This document shows, in pieces, positions 1 to 12,043 of a DNA stretch of 64,000 bases; the stretch's first letter is position 1; the number at the start of each line of letters is the position of its first letter. The translations under genes and the position numbers were made by a program. The notes under the pieces are model-generated. The model was not told the origin of the DNA. It worked only from the letters and a program-made list of their open reading frames with translations, and did not search any database. The DNA comes from Bradysia coprophila (lineage: Eukaryota > Arthropoda > Insecta > Diptera > Sciaridae): the NCBI RefSeq assembly GCF_014529535.1, contig NW_023503555.1:6262001-6326000 (forward strand), read 5' to 3'.

Positions 1-193
1 AGGGTTGACATTTTCGTTATTTCTATTATATCGGTAACTCAACCCTAGATGTCAATGTTCAGTGATGCCGTATTGGAAAGAATTTCAATTTCAGTAACAC
101 TGTCGATATTATCAAAGACGAGCATTAAAATTCACTATGTAGGAGAATGATGTTTAGAAACTAAGAAGAAATATAATAGAGTTTTCCCATATT

Positions 194-332
194 TTAGTAC
201 ATTCTGTCATAAAATTACTGCTGTCACTGCGCTTATTTTCATGTGAACCAACTTCATATGGTGACATTTGTTCTGTTATGACAAATGTAAAGTTGGTCAC
301 ATGAAAATAAGCCACATAGAATGAAGTACTAT
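194..332. repeat. Palindromic MITE-like hairpin
   Basis: The ends TAGTACATTCT and AGAATGAAGTACTA are inverted. Inner arms (CTTATTTTCATGTGAACCAACTT and its near complement) enclose a loop around 260-290. No coding capacity. Element class and target duplication are not resolvable. Confidence 0.6.
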
Positions 333-1334
333 GAAAAAAATGTGGCGCCTCTATAGGCCAACCCATTTGTCTTATTCTCATATCAGGGTCCCTATTTTCA
401 ATCATGGGTTATGAATCTTACAGGAAAAAGACGTAATTTTTCAATTCATTTCAATCCACTCAAAATTTAAATTCTGAAGCACAATAGGTCTTTTACAAGG
501 TCACTTGAGCTGTCAAAACTTCATCCCTAGAGCCATAACCAAAACATTTATGTTTACGAAATGATCGGAAAAGCTATGATGCTCTCATTCGTTTTTGGCT
601 TGTCGAAAATTGTTTTTACAGTACGGCGTGAATTATTTTATCTCTTAACGACAATTTCTTTATGAATTAAATATTTTGGCTTCAGTAGCAGCGTATGTAG
701 TATGTACGGTATAGATTAATTTTGACAGGCCGAAAACAACCGACTGTCATCAAACATAACCGCAACTTAAGTGTCCATTCCACTCAACAAAAAGTACTCC
801 GTGAGAGAGCGAGCTGTCAAATAAACAAAGGAAAAATTGAAAAAATGTAAAGTATCGTAGCAGAATAAAATAAAATAATTGTTCATTTCACCCAGTACTG
901 AGACGATACGTAAAGTTATATTAGCTACACATACATGAACGTTAGGTTTACATCACATTCTCTGGTGTAATTTTCCTCGTCTTTCGCTAAGAAGAAAGGA
1001 ACTTAAACTCTCTACAACTCCTAACTCATTGAAACCGAGTTGTTTTTGTTTTTCTTTTTCTGATGCTTTATGCTTACCGTCAGTAAGAGACGTTGAAACT
1101 GTGCTGAACGGAGTCATACATAATATCTTATTGTGATTGTCTGCTTTATGATAATCCAAAAAGCCATTCAAGATGAGTACACAGTTTGTGAAAAAAGCTT
1201 GAAAAATAGACCCATGCAAAATGACAAATAAGTTAAAAATTTTGACATAAAATGTATGAGCCAATGAGCCAACTGTCAAATACCTTTTATACATATGATG
1301 CAAACAAACATTTTTCATGCATTTTTCGTGGTCT

Positions 1335-1567
1335 CATGAACCTCAAGGCTGTAAACTTTGGGAAGGTCACGTAGATACAGATACGCGGGTGACACACCAC
1401 AGTTGATGATAAAATGGCCGATTTCTTACAAAAATTCAACTTTCGTCGCCTTGATGATGTGGTGAATTTTTTTTTGCAAGTAAGATCATCTGAAGTGATG
1501 TGTTCCCGCGTATCTAATAAAATGAAGATCTGTGTGACCTCTCCAAGTTTACAGTCTTGATGAACGT
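1335..1567. repeat. Palindromic MITE-like repeat (~230 bp)
   Basis: Imperfect inverted arms: CAAGGCTGTAAACTTTGG at the left matches CCAAGTTTACAGTCTTGATG at the right. Further in, GATACGCGGG pairs with CCCGCGTATC. A non-autonomous DNA element is the simplest reading. Confidence 0.55.
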
Positions 1568-1824
1568 AGCCTTTGACAGAACTAAAATTTTACCTGACAC
1601 AAAATTATGCTGGCAACACTGACTCTGTAAACATACCAAACATACAAACAATTTTGACAGATCAGATTGTTTTGTGTTTCTGGATGGAAATTTGATTTTA
1701 CCTCTCTAGATCATTATTATTTCCGTAAACTGTTTTTTTGTGGTCACACATGTGACAAACGTTTAAGCCTAAAGTGTCATTATTGATTGTCTTGTGTGTG
1801 TTCTACGTTTACACTTAATTATAA

Positions 1825-2582
1825 ATGAATCTAACGGTTGATCAAATGGACGTTTTGAATTTTCGACTGACGGAAATTTCGCTGGAATTGCTTGGGAATC
1901 AGTTTTTCGATATTTTCGGCCGCAAATGTGATACATTAGGATCGCTGTATCGAAGTAAAAGCGGCCCAGCTACCGATAAATTTGCAGCCGGTTCGGATTT
2001 GGTAGCAGCGCTTAAAGTCGAAGATATTTTTAATTTTACCGATGAGCCACCTGATGAGACACATGGCGACAATGGAAGAAATGATAATTATGGAAACGAA
2101 GAAATTAGCGATGATTCTTCCGACGAATCGGCTGATTCAGATGAGTTCGAATACAGCGATAATCGAGAACAGGACCCATCAGCCGATATTAAAATAGCCC
2201 AGATAATGAACGATGTGGAACAAGGTACGAAACGAATCTTTGTTGATTGCACACATCGAACACATTTTCAGACAAAACTTTTTTCTCTCCTTCCGTTTTA
2301 GAATACTCGCGACTGTTAATGAGCTCGGATAGTGCCAAAATGAAGTACTTCATCACCAACAAACATAAAATGCAAGAAACAGGTTACGAAGACGAATATG
2401 AAATCTGTAGCCGATACTACCAACAAGAGGGTGTAGAGTTACTGGGACAGAGCGACGCTTTCATTAAGTTAATCAAACACATAAAATGTGATCCTCGAAA
2501 TGGCCTTAAAATGGGTGAAATTGCTGCAACTATACTGAAAGTAAAAGATCGTTTTATTGAAGGTTCTGCATCGAGTACATGA
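1825..2582 (+). CDS. Two-exon orphan gene, 226-aa acidic protein
   Basis: I do not recognise this protein. Two open frames join cleanly across a 77-bp intron: exon 1 is 1825-2224, the donor is CAAG|GTACGA, the acceptor is CCGTTTTAG|AATAC at 2301, and exon 2 is 2302-2582. The junction is phase 1 and gives 226 residues. The start is the ATG just after TTATAA. The N-terminal 55 residues look globular. Residues about 70-120 are strongly acidic and rich in Asp, Glu and Ser (DDSSDESADSDEFEYSD). The C-terminal ~95 residues are mixed helical-looking. An AATAAA lies at 2625-2630, 43 bp after the stop. It is outside the inverted termini of the neighbouring Harbinger element, so a host gene is possible. 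Accessory protein of another transposon is an alternative. Confidence 0.6.
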
Positions 2583-3189
2583 TAGTCCGGTGAAGAAACG
2601 AGCGAAATGAAAATATTTTTATGAAATAAATTTTGTGTTCTACAGCCCGTAGCTTCTTTCATTCTTCCTGTTGCTGGTGACGATGTACGCGTTAGCCCGT
2701 CTCATAGCATAGTCTACATTTACCAATAGGATTCCTTCCCGATCAATAAATTTTAGATTTTTCCGTCCTGCGTGTTACATCAGCCTCGTGTTCACGTAAG
2801 GTACATCATTTTGAGGTTACATTCATCCAATGCTGTATAGAGCCAGAGAAATGATAGTTGCGCTTCACGGCTAGGGTCATAATATGTGACGATACTACAG
2901 TGGATTCTTACTGAAAGAGCTTTTTAACATTGTACGTAAAATTAGGAGAATATGAGAAACTTTTCTTTAATTGGAAAACATTAATTAGTTGAACTTTGCT
3001 GCCATAAAATGGCTATCTTTGTGACCTCCCCAAAACTTTTCAGCCTTTCTGGATACCCTATGTATTTATACAAAACAAGTTGGAAGCACTATTTTCACCG
3101 TTCTCAGTATGTAATAGCAGACTATGCACATCTATCTAATCCGAAATGTTTATTTTGCGATATGTCCCACACTCTTTCAGATTTATGGT
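2583..3189. other. Intergenic, no feature apart from poly(A) signal
   Basis: An AATAAA at 2625-2630 probably serves the upstream gene. I see nothing else that can be supported up to the minisatellite. Confidence 0.5.
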
Positions 3190-3836
3190 ATTTATTATCA
3201 AGCTGACACTCTTTATCAGACTGACACTCCTTATCACACTGAAACTCCTTATGGCACTCACGCTCTTTATCACACTGCCACCTTATCACACTGACACTTC
3301 TTATCACACTGAGACTACTTATAAACACTGAGACTCCTTATCACACTGACACTCCTTATCACACTAATACTACTTATCACACTGAACTGACACTCATTAT
3401 CACACTGACACTCCAAATTAAACTGACACTTCTTATCACACTGACACTCTTTATCACACTGACACTCCTTATCACACTGAGACTCATTTTCACATTGACA
3501 CTCCTTATCACACTGCCACCCCTTATCACACTAACACTACTTATCACACTGAACTGACACTCATTATCACACTGACACTCCTTATCACACTAATACTACT
3601 TATCACACTGAACTGACACTCATTATCACACTGACACTCCAAATTAAACTGACACTTCTTATCACACTGACACTCCTTATCACACTGAGACTCATTTTCA
3701 CATTGACACTCCTTATCACACTGCCACCCCTTATCACACTAACACTACTTATCACACTGAACTGACACTCATTATCACACTGACACTCCAAATTAAACTG
3801 ACACTTCTTATCACACTGACACTCTTCATCAGACTG
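3190..3836. repeat. Minisatellite of CACTGACACTCCTTATCA-type units
   Basis: Tandem ~18-20 bp units of the form TTATCACACTGACACTCC run for about 650 bp with point variants. A higher-order block of about 150 bp containing CTCCAAATTAAACTGACAC recurs three times. Open frames across it on both strands are by-products of the repeat. Confidence 0.85.
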
Positions 3837-3883
3837 ACACCCCGAGCAAAAAAAAAAAATCGACGAAAAAGTGTATGAAAGTA

Positions 3884-4001
3884 CAATCGCTAAACCGAAC
3901 TGGTGTGCATACGTTATTTTGCACCAGCTGGTCCCATTTGGAATTGTATGTGACCAGCTGGTGCAAAATAACGTATGCACACCAGTTTGGCTTAGCGATT
4001 G
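3884..4001. mobile_element. 118-bp near-perfect palindromic MITE, copy 1
   Basis: Arms of about 50 bp (starting CAATCGCTAAACCGAACTGG) fold back on each other around an 18-bp loop CCATTTGGAATTGTATGT. The element is flanked by TA on both sides (3882-3883, 4002-4003), which suits a Tc1/mariner-type TA duplication. A second copy of the same length lies at 31319-31436. Confidence 0.8.
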
Positions 4002-5387
4002 TATATCACTATTTCCTTGTAAACGGTGAATTTGGATATCCTTTTTTCGATTTTTTCCCATACAAAACCAGTATATGTAAGTATATGAATATTCAGTATA
4101 CCGTCATCCACTTTCATGTACTGATTTAGCATATCATCGTATACTTTTATATACTCAGGACGCACTGGTGACATTTGTGAGAAAATTGAAATTGTTGCAA
4201 ATATGACATTTTCGGTTTTTATTGTCCATCTTCGTTTACTCACCATCTTTATTGCCATTAAAGAATGAGAAAAGCAATGAAACAAAATTTTTCAGTTGCA
4301 CATTTTTCCGTTAATATCTGTTGTCGCCAGACAAACCCTAATACCTAACGAGACAAAGCCCTACACATATTCCTAACAAGAGAAAGCCCTACAGATACGC
4401 CTAACGAGAAAAACGACAACGGAATTAACAGTATAATGTGTGCTGATAAGAAAATGTTTCGAGAATTTTCTTATTTTTGAACATTGGTCTCACATGACAC
4501 CTCACAAGGATGCTGCCTCAACGAGAGTTCATGACAGACTGACTTTTAGTATGCAAAAGTATACAGAAGGGTATGAGCAATACCCTCTCTAGCAATCAAA
4601 CTACTTTTTTTAAGGTGATGAAAGTATCAAGTAGCCTCTGGAATTTACATGTAAATTACAGCGCAGTCAGTCAAAATGTAGAATAGTGTTTGTAGAATAC
4701 AAAGAAATAAGATGTGAATATGCAACAGAGAGCTGAGAGTTTGTTTGCTAGAGAGAGTGTTGGTATGAGTAAATACTGTTGACAGTATATGAACATTTAC
4801 TTTTGTGCACGTATGTGACAATTTTAAATCAGGGCTGCAGTTACTGGCACCTTACGCTTTAAATCCTGAGCAAAATTTCCCGAAGCGTAAGGTGGCAGTA
4901 ACTCCAGCCCTGACTTAAAATTGTCTCATACGTCAGAAAAATTAAAATAGAGGCGAAAAAATTAGAATTCTACAGAATTTTTGAGTTAGTCCACTTCAAT
5001 CAAAATTGAAGCTCAACGAAAGTCGTGCCGCGGTAGGTTCATGGTGTCATGGATAGTAGATGTCACTACCAACGCAACGATACCCATATCTTCCAAGTCT
5101 ATCATTGTAATTTTTTTTAAACACTCTCCAAAAGTTGGAATTTTTTTCCCCTAAAATAGCTACTGCACCGATAACATAAAAAAATTTCGATATTTTTTAA
5201 AGGTCAACATATGCGTCCTCAACACCTCTGCCAACCACCATAATTTCACATCAATGCGTTACACATTGTTGGTGATATGCAACAAAAACTATTTTGGTCA
5301 CCCTCACTCAGTACAATTTTTCATTATTTCTGGCGTGAAAACATAATTATTTACTTCGAGGATTTTTTTTTGTTGCAAATGACTCAG
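4002..5387. other. Intergenic region
   Basis: No gene is supported. One 125-bp hairpin repeat (4809-4933) is present. The short open frames here lack domains or splice context. Confidence 0.5.
4809..4933. repeat. 125-bp palindromic MITE-like hairpin
   Basis: ACGTATGTGACAATTTTAAATCAGGGCTG-type left arm (first 13 bp ACGTATGTGACAA) pairs with the right end TTGTCTCATACGT. Inner arms CAGGGCTGCAGTTACTGG and its complement CCAGTAACTGCAGCCCTG-like right arm differ at a few bases. Confidence 0.7.
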
Positions 5388-5500
5388 GGGCGCAATTTCG
5401 GCCACTTTTTATCAATCTTTTAGCGATTGATATTTTGACACTTTCAAAATTTACAAATTGCAAATATATGAACTAGTACAAAAGCGACATTAATCCAGCA
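5388..5500 (+). repeat. Left terminal inverted repeat of Harbinger element
   Basis: The 113-bp sequence beginning GGGCGCAATTTCGGCCAC is repeated in inverted orientation at 17962-18075. CAG precedes it. Confidence 0.75.
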
Positions 5501-5664
5501 TTTTTTTAATGTCACCATCTGCCATTTCAATATCAACACTTACTCTAGCATATTTCCTTTACCAACGCATGGACATCTTGATTCCCTTTACTTACAATTA
5601 CATTACATTCGAATTGTAACGAATTGACAGAAGTGATCGTGATTTGATAAATAAACAAACAAAC

Positions 5665-6812
5665 ATGTTTAATTTGTCGGCGTATGAGTATCATCGGAAC
5701 AAAGTTTATATGGCAGTGACTCGAAGGTCATTAAGAGACACATTGGATCCATTCGATACTCCAGACGAACGGTATTGAAATGACACAGACTCGATTTTAT
5801 GACTACATTCTACCATGAGCGTATTTCCATTCATTTTAGTTTCATTGAAATGTATCGTTTCACTCGATGTCTGGCTTTGGATTTTCTCGATTTGCTTAAA
5901 GTACATATGAACGACATAAACTGCTGCCCAGAAATCCCTCTTACAATCCAATTTTGTGCAACACTAAACTTCTACGCTAGTGGCAGTTATCAGCGTCGAG
6001 TTTCAGCCGATGGTATGGCCATGATCAGCCAAAGTGTAGTGTCGAGATGCGTTCGATCGATTAGCTACGCAATTGCAACGAGAATGATTGACGAACACAT
6101 TCGATTTCCTCAAACTCTAGCAGAGGTCAAAATGTTACATGATGAACTTCAAAATCATAGTGATTTTCCAGGTTGTTTCGCGATTGTAGACGGGTCACAT
6201 ATTGCCCTTTCTGCTTTGCCCAAATTGATCGAATTTGCATTTTTAAATCGCAAGGGATTTCATTCATTGAACACACAATTTGTCGTTTCAACCCAGCTTC
6301 GAATTTTGAACGTCAATGCTAGATATTCTGGTTCAACACACGATGCTCTAATTTGGAGGTCGTCTCTCGCTAATTCCACGTTGAAAAGAATGTCAGAAAG
6401 ACATGGGCAAGAATGGAAGTATTATTTGATCGGCGATCACGGATACCCGTTGCAGCCGTGGCTTTTAAAGCCGTACGACACACCTTGCAATTGGGCAGAG
6501 ACGGTTTTCAACAGTCGACTCAGAAAATTGCGTTCATTAGTGGAAAGAGTGATTGGTTTGTTGAAAGCTCGTTTTCGGTGTTTACTCAACGAAAGAAAAT
6601 TACGTTACAAACCTCTTATCAGCGGCTACATTATTTATTCTTGCTCCGTGTTGCACAATTTTCTCATCGATAATGACTACCCAGTCGACAACATTGAACC
6701 CATTTTCGATGACGAGGTTGAGAACTACAACGTTGACATGGTTATTAACTGTAACGAGTTGGAACGAGGTCGTCGAATCAGAGATGGAGTCGCAATAAAT
6801 TTCGTTAATTGA
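5665..6812 (+). CDS. PIF/Harbinger DDE transposase, two exons, 359 aa
   Basis: Catalyses excision and insertion of its own element in the nucleus. Exon 1 is 5665-5771 and exon 2 is 5840-6812. The 68-bp intron (GTATTG...CATTTTAG) joins residues DTPDER to FIEMYRFTR, restoring the usual Harbinger N-terminus in which a basic RRSLRD stretch precedes PDERFI. The catalytic triad is visible: D153 in IVDGSHI, D235 in IGDHGYPL, E271 in LVERVIGLLKARF. GSTHDALIW between the two aspartates is also typical. Length is normal for the family (about 350-400). The stop is followed by AATAAA at 6865-6870. No internal stop remains after splicing, so the gene may be functional. It lies 277 bp inside the left terminus and converges with the Myb-like gene. 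Confidence 0.88.
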
Positions 6813-7659
6813 AATATAAAATCGAAGAGAGCATCTGCAAAATTTTTTTGTCGATTTAAATGAAAATAAAGATGTAAAAACATTTCTTTCTGAATATTTT
6901 TTAGATCTTATAGGTTTTGAAGTAAATCAACGAGTTAAGTAAAAATGTCGGTAAACTAATTATGAATCAGGGATCAACAGGATATACACGATTCCACACT
7001 TCCATCTTAATGGTCCCACATAATAAAACCCACATATACTTCGAAGCTATATTTAATTTGCAGATATAAAATATTCACTTTCATCACCGAACTCCCGAGT
7101 TTCTTAATTATAACCAAAATTTTAAGAGCTAAATCATTAGCACAAAACACGGCTAACATAAGTTTCATAATTTTTTATAAAGTGTTTGCCGTTGTTTATT
7201 TTTATTTCTGTAATTCTGTAATTTTTATTCCTAGTTCCCTTTGCCTGAAAAGTTGCGATAGTTAGGGACAACCATTTTTCAGATCGAATTCTCTTAAACT
7301 GATTTTGAGCTGGCCCACCCATACAAACAAAACTCATTATGCGTGGATGGAGCACTCGCCCAACCTAAGTCTAAACACACACTTGCATACACACGGTATC
7401 ATTATTTTCAGAAAATTTTTTATTCATTCCATCATCGGTCGAATGTAAAGTCCAGTGTAGAGCTCTGTATCGAGTATCCGCTTGTGTATTTGCTTATGAA
7501 AATTTAGTTCTTGTGAGATCTAAAAGAACGTTCAGAGTTTAATTTATATAATCGAGGGAATAATTCTAAGCACTGAAAAGAACGTCGTGCCAGCCCAATT
7601 GACCATTGTATGAATAAAAATTTTGAAGAAAATTCGTGTGAATTTCAGTAATACGAGAA

Positions 7660-8255
7660 TATGTATTACTTGGAAGTTCTCAGGAAAACGTGACTTCTTT
7701 TTAGTTGACGAGCATTTAAGTCTTTAAGTATTTTCTCCAACAAGTACTTCTTTTGCGAAATTTCACCGTTGTTACATAAAAATAGTCAGAAATGCAGGTG
7801 AAATGGAACAAGAAATTACATTTGAATTCAAGGACACGATGAAAAAGACGAATTTTAAGAATTTGCCAGCCGTTAGAAGTAGCATCGAAACGTCTGGTCT
7901 GTGCACCATAATGGAATTGGGGTGCGCGATTAGTAGTTAATTTTGTTCGATTTTTATTGGAACATTACTGTATTTATATTAGATTACGTCCGTGGGTCCA
8001 AATTTTTATTTAGACGAGTGGGAATACCGACCTTCCCTTCGGGTTGGGCTATAACGTCTCCACTCGTCAAAATAAAAATTTGGACTCACGTACGTACTGT
8101 GCTTTATGTGAGTAGGCAATGTAAATGCAAATTTCATCTGAGCTGTATTCATTGCCGCATCACGTAAAAACTACAAAAATTTCATTACAAAATACAATCA
8201 ATGATCACTAATCAAGTCTATTGCGTAACTGCAACAATTGATAATTCTCGTAATC
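7660..8255 (+). repeat. Interspersed repeat, partner of 17440-17850
   Basis: Two blocks are shared in direct orientation with 17475-17850: one around 7675-7810 (AACGTGACTTCTTTTTAG) and one around 8180-8255 (ACTAATCAAGTCTATTGCGT). They are separated here by about 370 bp holding a hairpin repeat. The second block supplies the empty site for the MITE at 17686. Confidence 0.6.
7986..8095. repeat. 110-bp hairpin repeat
   Basis: ACGTCCGTGGGTCCAAATTT at the left pairs with AAATTTGGACTCACGTACGT at the right, with ATTTAGACGAGTGG and CCACTCGTC further in. Half-copies with the motif GCTATAACGTC occur near 14890 and 17895. Confidence 0.65.
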
Positions 8256-9060
8256 ATTAGGATCTACATCGCCAAAAATAACAATGATCAAATATGAAAG
8301 TGTAAACAGAAATGTTAAAATGTAAATAAATGTGAAAGGCCATCATTGATCATATATACGCAAAAATCGATTATTCAACATTCTAACTATCAGAACAGAT
8401 CATGGTAAAAATCTAGAACATCAATCGAAATATGTTTGCATGATATCAAAACTCGTCAAAGACATTACTGATTTCAATTTTTCTATGTTTTTTTATGTTC
8501 TGTGGTAATAGGCATGAGAGGCGATTGAAAATATCAATAAAAAGAAATCAAGTAAACAAATAGTTATCGGTAATTATCAATATTAATCAAAAAATCAAAA
8601 TTGAATAATTTCTTAGTGAGGGATTCTTTTGAAAAACAGCCTACCGAAATCGGACGCATTTTCCAGTGGACTTTTTTGTATTTGCCTAGAAAGGACTTCG
8701 ACTTCGTTCAAAACAATTCTTCGAAGCTTATGTAGCTGGTGAAAGGTGATCAAAAACCGAAAACTTGCACTTTTCGGTTTAATTTTATTTGTACAAATCG
8801 AATGACCTTTGTACAAATTAAATTCTTTTTTGTACACAAAAAATGACATTTTGTACTTAAAATTTCCATTTTGTACCATCCATTTTGTACTAAAACAAAA
8901 CCATTTCGTACGTAAAAATTACTTTATGAACACAAAATGTAATTGTTTGTACACTGAAAAATTGGCTGAAAAGTGCCACAGTGTACATAAAAAAACATTG
9001 TATCTGTATGAGCAAAATTGGCCACAGCTGAAAACATCAGAAAACAAATTCTATATCCAA

Positions 9061-9940
9061 CTATATTTAAGTATGTCCGAGTACAGTCGAGTACATCGCG
9101 TATATTCGACTAAATCCTAGTATATTCGACTAATCCGAGACTTTTCGACTGCATCCAACTATTCGACTATTCGATTGTATCCGATTGCATCTAACTATTC
9201 GACTATTCGATTGTATCCGAGTATATTCGACTATTTGACCGTATCCGAGTATATTCGACTATATCCGAGTATTTTCAACTGTTCGACTATACCCGAGACT
9301 ATTCGACTGTATCCGAGTATATTCGACTGTATCCGAGTATATTCGATTGTATCCGAGTATATTCGACTATTCGATTGTATCCGAGTATATTCGACTATTC
9401 GATTGTATCCGAGTGTATTCGACTATTTGACTGTATCCGAGTATATTCGATTGTATCCGAGTATATTCGACTATTCGATTGTATCCGAGTATATTCGATT
9501 GTATCCGAGTATATTCGACTATTCGATTGTATCCGAGTATATTCGACTATATCCGAGTATATTCGATTGTATCCGAGTATATTCGACTATTCGATTGTAT
9601 CCGAGTGTATTCGACTATTTGACTGTATCCGACTATTCGATTGTATCCGAGATATTCGACTACGACTATTCAATTGTATCCGAGTGTATTCGACTATTTG
9701 ATTGTATCCGGCTATTCGATTGTATCCGGCTATTCGATTGTATCCGAGATATTCGACTATTTGAATTTATCCGAGTATATTCGACTATTCGATTGTATCC
9801 GAGTATATTCGACTATTCGATTGTATCCGAGTATATTCGACTATTTGGACTTATCCGAATATATTCGACTATTTGACCATATCTGAGACTATTCAACTGT
9901 ATCCAAGTATCTTCGACTATATCCGACCGACTATATCGAG
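9061..9940. repeat. Satellite array of ATTCGACTATTCGATTGTATCCGAGTAT units
   Basis: About 880 bp of 19- and 28-bp units made by alternating the words TATATTCGACTATTCGATTG and TATCCGAGTATATTCGACT. Long open frames (up to 233 codons) across it consist only of the translated repeat (IRLYPSIFDY) and are not genes. Confidence 0.9.
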
Positions 9941-10080
9941 TAGCTTAGATCATATATCAAGTTTTATTGTAACTGGAAGATATAGAAATTGTAATTGGTT
10001 GTAATTATAAATCACTTGATCCATATAAGAACGTACACCATAGCAAATGTTAATAATGTTATTATTTTTATGGAAGAGTC

Positions 10081-10205
10081 AGCGCCGCAGGCCGTGAAGA
10101 AATTGAAAAAATAAAAAAGCGGGGTCGAGGGGCGGCAGCCCCCGCAGAGGGGGGTCAAGGGGGGAGTATCCCCCCTTGAATGTTCGGGGGATTAGCGCGC
10201 TCATT
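10081..10205. other. GC-rich palindromic island
   Basis: In AT-rich surroundings this block contains GGGGCGGCAGCCCCC and then GGGGGGAGTATCCCCCC, each self-complementary. The function is unknown. A shorter CGAGGGCGGCAGCCCGAG hairpin occurs at 26370-26390. Confidence 0.6.
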
Positions 10206-10946
10206 TAATTTTACTAAGCGAATCCAATGAATTAGCGGTAGCGATAGCGTCGCTAAAAAAGTGGTTGATGAATGCAACCTTGGGTACAATGTTTTTTTTT
10301 ATGTACACTGTGGCACATTTCCGCCAATTTTTCAGTGTACAAACAATTACATTTTGTGTTCATAAAGTAATTTTTAAGTAACGAAATGGTTTTTTTTAGT
10401 ACAAAATGGATGGTATAAAATGGAAATTTTAAGTACAAAATGTCATTTTTTGTGTACAAAAAAGAATTTAATTTGTACAAAAGTCATTCGATTTGTACAA
10501 AAGTAAATGAACCGCACTTTTCTTACAAAAAGTTCTCCAGTTACACGAGCCGTACAGGGTTGTGTGAGAAGTCATTAGAAAGGTAATCACATGTACTATT
10601 GAGCCGAATAGGGATTTACTGGTCTTAAAACTCATCCACACTGAAATATGTGCAGTTAGTTTTCAACCGAAGACTTATAATTTTCTTACAGAAATTTCTC
10701 GAGGCACTTTGTGTGGTCGTGTGAGGTATCATTTAAAAGGTAATTTTATGTGCTTTAACTGGAGAAATTTTTGTAAGAAAAGTGCAAGTTTTCGGTTTTT
10801 GATCACCTTTCACCAGCCACACAAGCTTCGAAGAATTGTTTTGAAAGTAGTTTTGGTATCTAGGGTCGAAGTCCTTTCTAGGTTACATAAAAAATATTCC
10901 AATAGAAAACGGGTCCGATTTCGGTAGGCTGTTTTTCAAAAGAATC

Positions 10947-12043
10947 AATCATTGTAAAGTAAACAATTCAGGTAACTTTTGTCGGTGTGTTTGTCTTTGT
11001 CTTATGAAGTCGAATTCATTGTTTAAAGATGTTGGAAAATAAAATCGTTAGAAGGCTTTCTAAAATAATTTTACTATATACAACATGGAATGTTTTCCAC
11101 TCACATAGTCAATTCAGAATTTTCGTCAAAATGACTCTGATAAATTGATTGTAAAATAATAGTAAATTTACAACTAAAATCAACACATATGAACGAAATA
11201 GCTTTTTTTATACAAATACAGCTAATACCAAAATTCAATATATTGTTGAATGGCTCAGTCTTGCAGAAAGTTCGATTTTCATCTTTCTGCAAGGCTTAAC
11301 AGCCTAACATTCTTTTTCTGTTCAAAAATTGTATTTCAGTGTTCAGTGAACAGATGAAATGAAATTAAAAAAAAATAAAGCTAAGAACAACAAGGTTAAT
11401 ATAAAAGGAGACGTTAATAAAAAGTAAAATGAGAAGAAAAATTAAAATTAAATTTGACAAAAAGAAGAAGCAAGTAAGTGAAACAAGTGAAAAATTAAAA
11501 GCAATTTGAAGTGTCAAACCAATAGAAAAAAAAAGAAAAAAAAACTAAAGCTAAGACCAACAAGGTTAATATAAAAGTAGACGTTAATAAAAAGTAAAAT
11601 GAGAAGAAAATTAAAACTAAATTTGACGAAAAAATTAAGTGAAACAGATAAAAATTAAAAGCAATTGAAGTGACAAACGCAATGTGACTTAAAAATTGAT
11701 ATTTTTAAGGATTTCTGTTATTTAAGTATTGTCGTAACAAACCACCAAGTGCATTGAGCGCTGTTGTAAATACGTAAATCATTTCCGAATGGTTTTGATT
11801 GTTCTGTTCGATAAGTCTTTCTTGATTGTTCATGGATCTTTCTACCATATCATAGCTGGTGAATCTCTACAAACGATTAAGAAATTGAATAAAAACAGTG
11901 AAATATTGAGATTCTGTTGAAAACGGCCTTGACGAAATGGAACTCATACATACTTATATACAAGTATGGATAAGCCTTGATCCCCCGATCTCAAAACCAG
12001 TTTCAAAATATATTCAAAACCGTTCTGAAGATTGTTCACGGTG
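10947..12043. other. Non-coding, with A-rich tandem duplication
   Basis: No gene is supported. An A-rich segment of about 150 bp is duplicated in tandem (11378-11680). Confidence 0.5.
11378..11680 (+). repeat. Tandem duplication of A-rich ~165-bp unit
   Basis: The blocks AACAAGGTTAATATAAAAG, GACGTTAATAAAAAGTAAAA and AAGCAATTTGAAGTG(T)CAAAC occur in the same order twice, starting near 11380 and 11547. Confidence 0.7.

Larger units (their letters stand above)
1..1824. other. Intergenic region with two hairpin repeats
   Basis: I see no supported gene here. A minus-strand open frame of 121 codons at 953-1318 has an ATG, but it shows no recognisable domain and no splice or poly(A) context. The only structured items are two palindromic MITE-like repeats, listed separately. 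The last 80 bp are the probable promoter/5' UTR of the gene starting at 1825. Confidence 0.6.
6813..8621. other. Non-coding interior of Harbinger element
   Basis: No gene is supported. It holds the poly(A) signal of the transposase, a copy of a repeat also found at 17440-17850, and a 110-bp hairpin at 7986-8095. Confidence 0.5.
8622..10946. mobile_element. 2.3 kb foldback element with satellite core
   Basis: The left arm (8622-8995) begins GATTCTTTTGAAAAACAGCC and is mirrored on the right (10285-10946, ending GGCTGTTTTTCAAAAGAATC). Arm blocks pair in order: ACCGAAATCGG, CTTCGAAGAATTG, TTGATCACC and a run of TTTTGTAC-rich sequence. The right arm holds about 280 bp of extra hairpin sequence (10512-10780). 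The centre is the TCCGAGTATATTCGACTAT satellite. No transposase is present and no clear target duplication was found. Confidence 0.65.

Noticed and set aside
953..1318. Minus-strand 121-codon frame with an ATG
   Set aside because: No domain, no splice or poly(A) support; chance length is plausible in this composition.
5388..5500. Solo MITE at each Harbinger terminus
   Set aside because: Neither end has a partner terminus nearby; they pair with each other and share CAG flanks.
8809..9120. Frames in the TTTTGTAC-rich arm and its mirror at 10253-10480
   Set aside because: Both are the inverted arms of the foldback element; repetition, not coding conservation.
9175..9886. Open frames of 81-233 codons rich in IRLYPSIFDY
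   Set aside because: They are translations of the 19/28-bp satellite, start at non-ATG codons and stay open in several frames.
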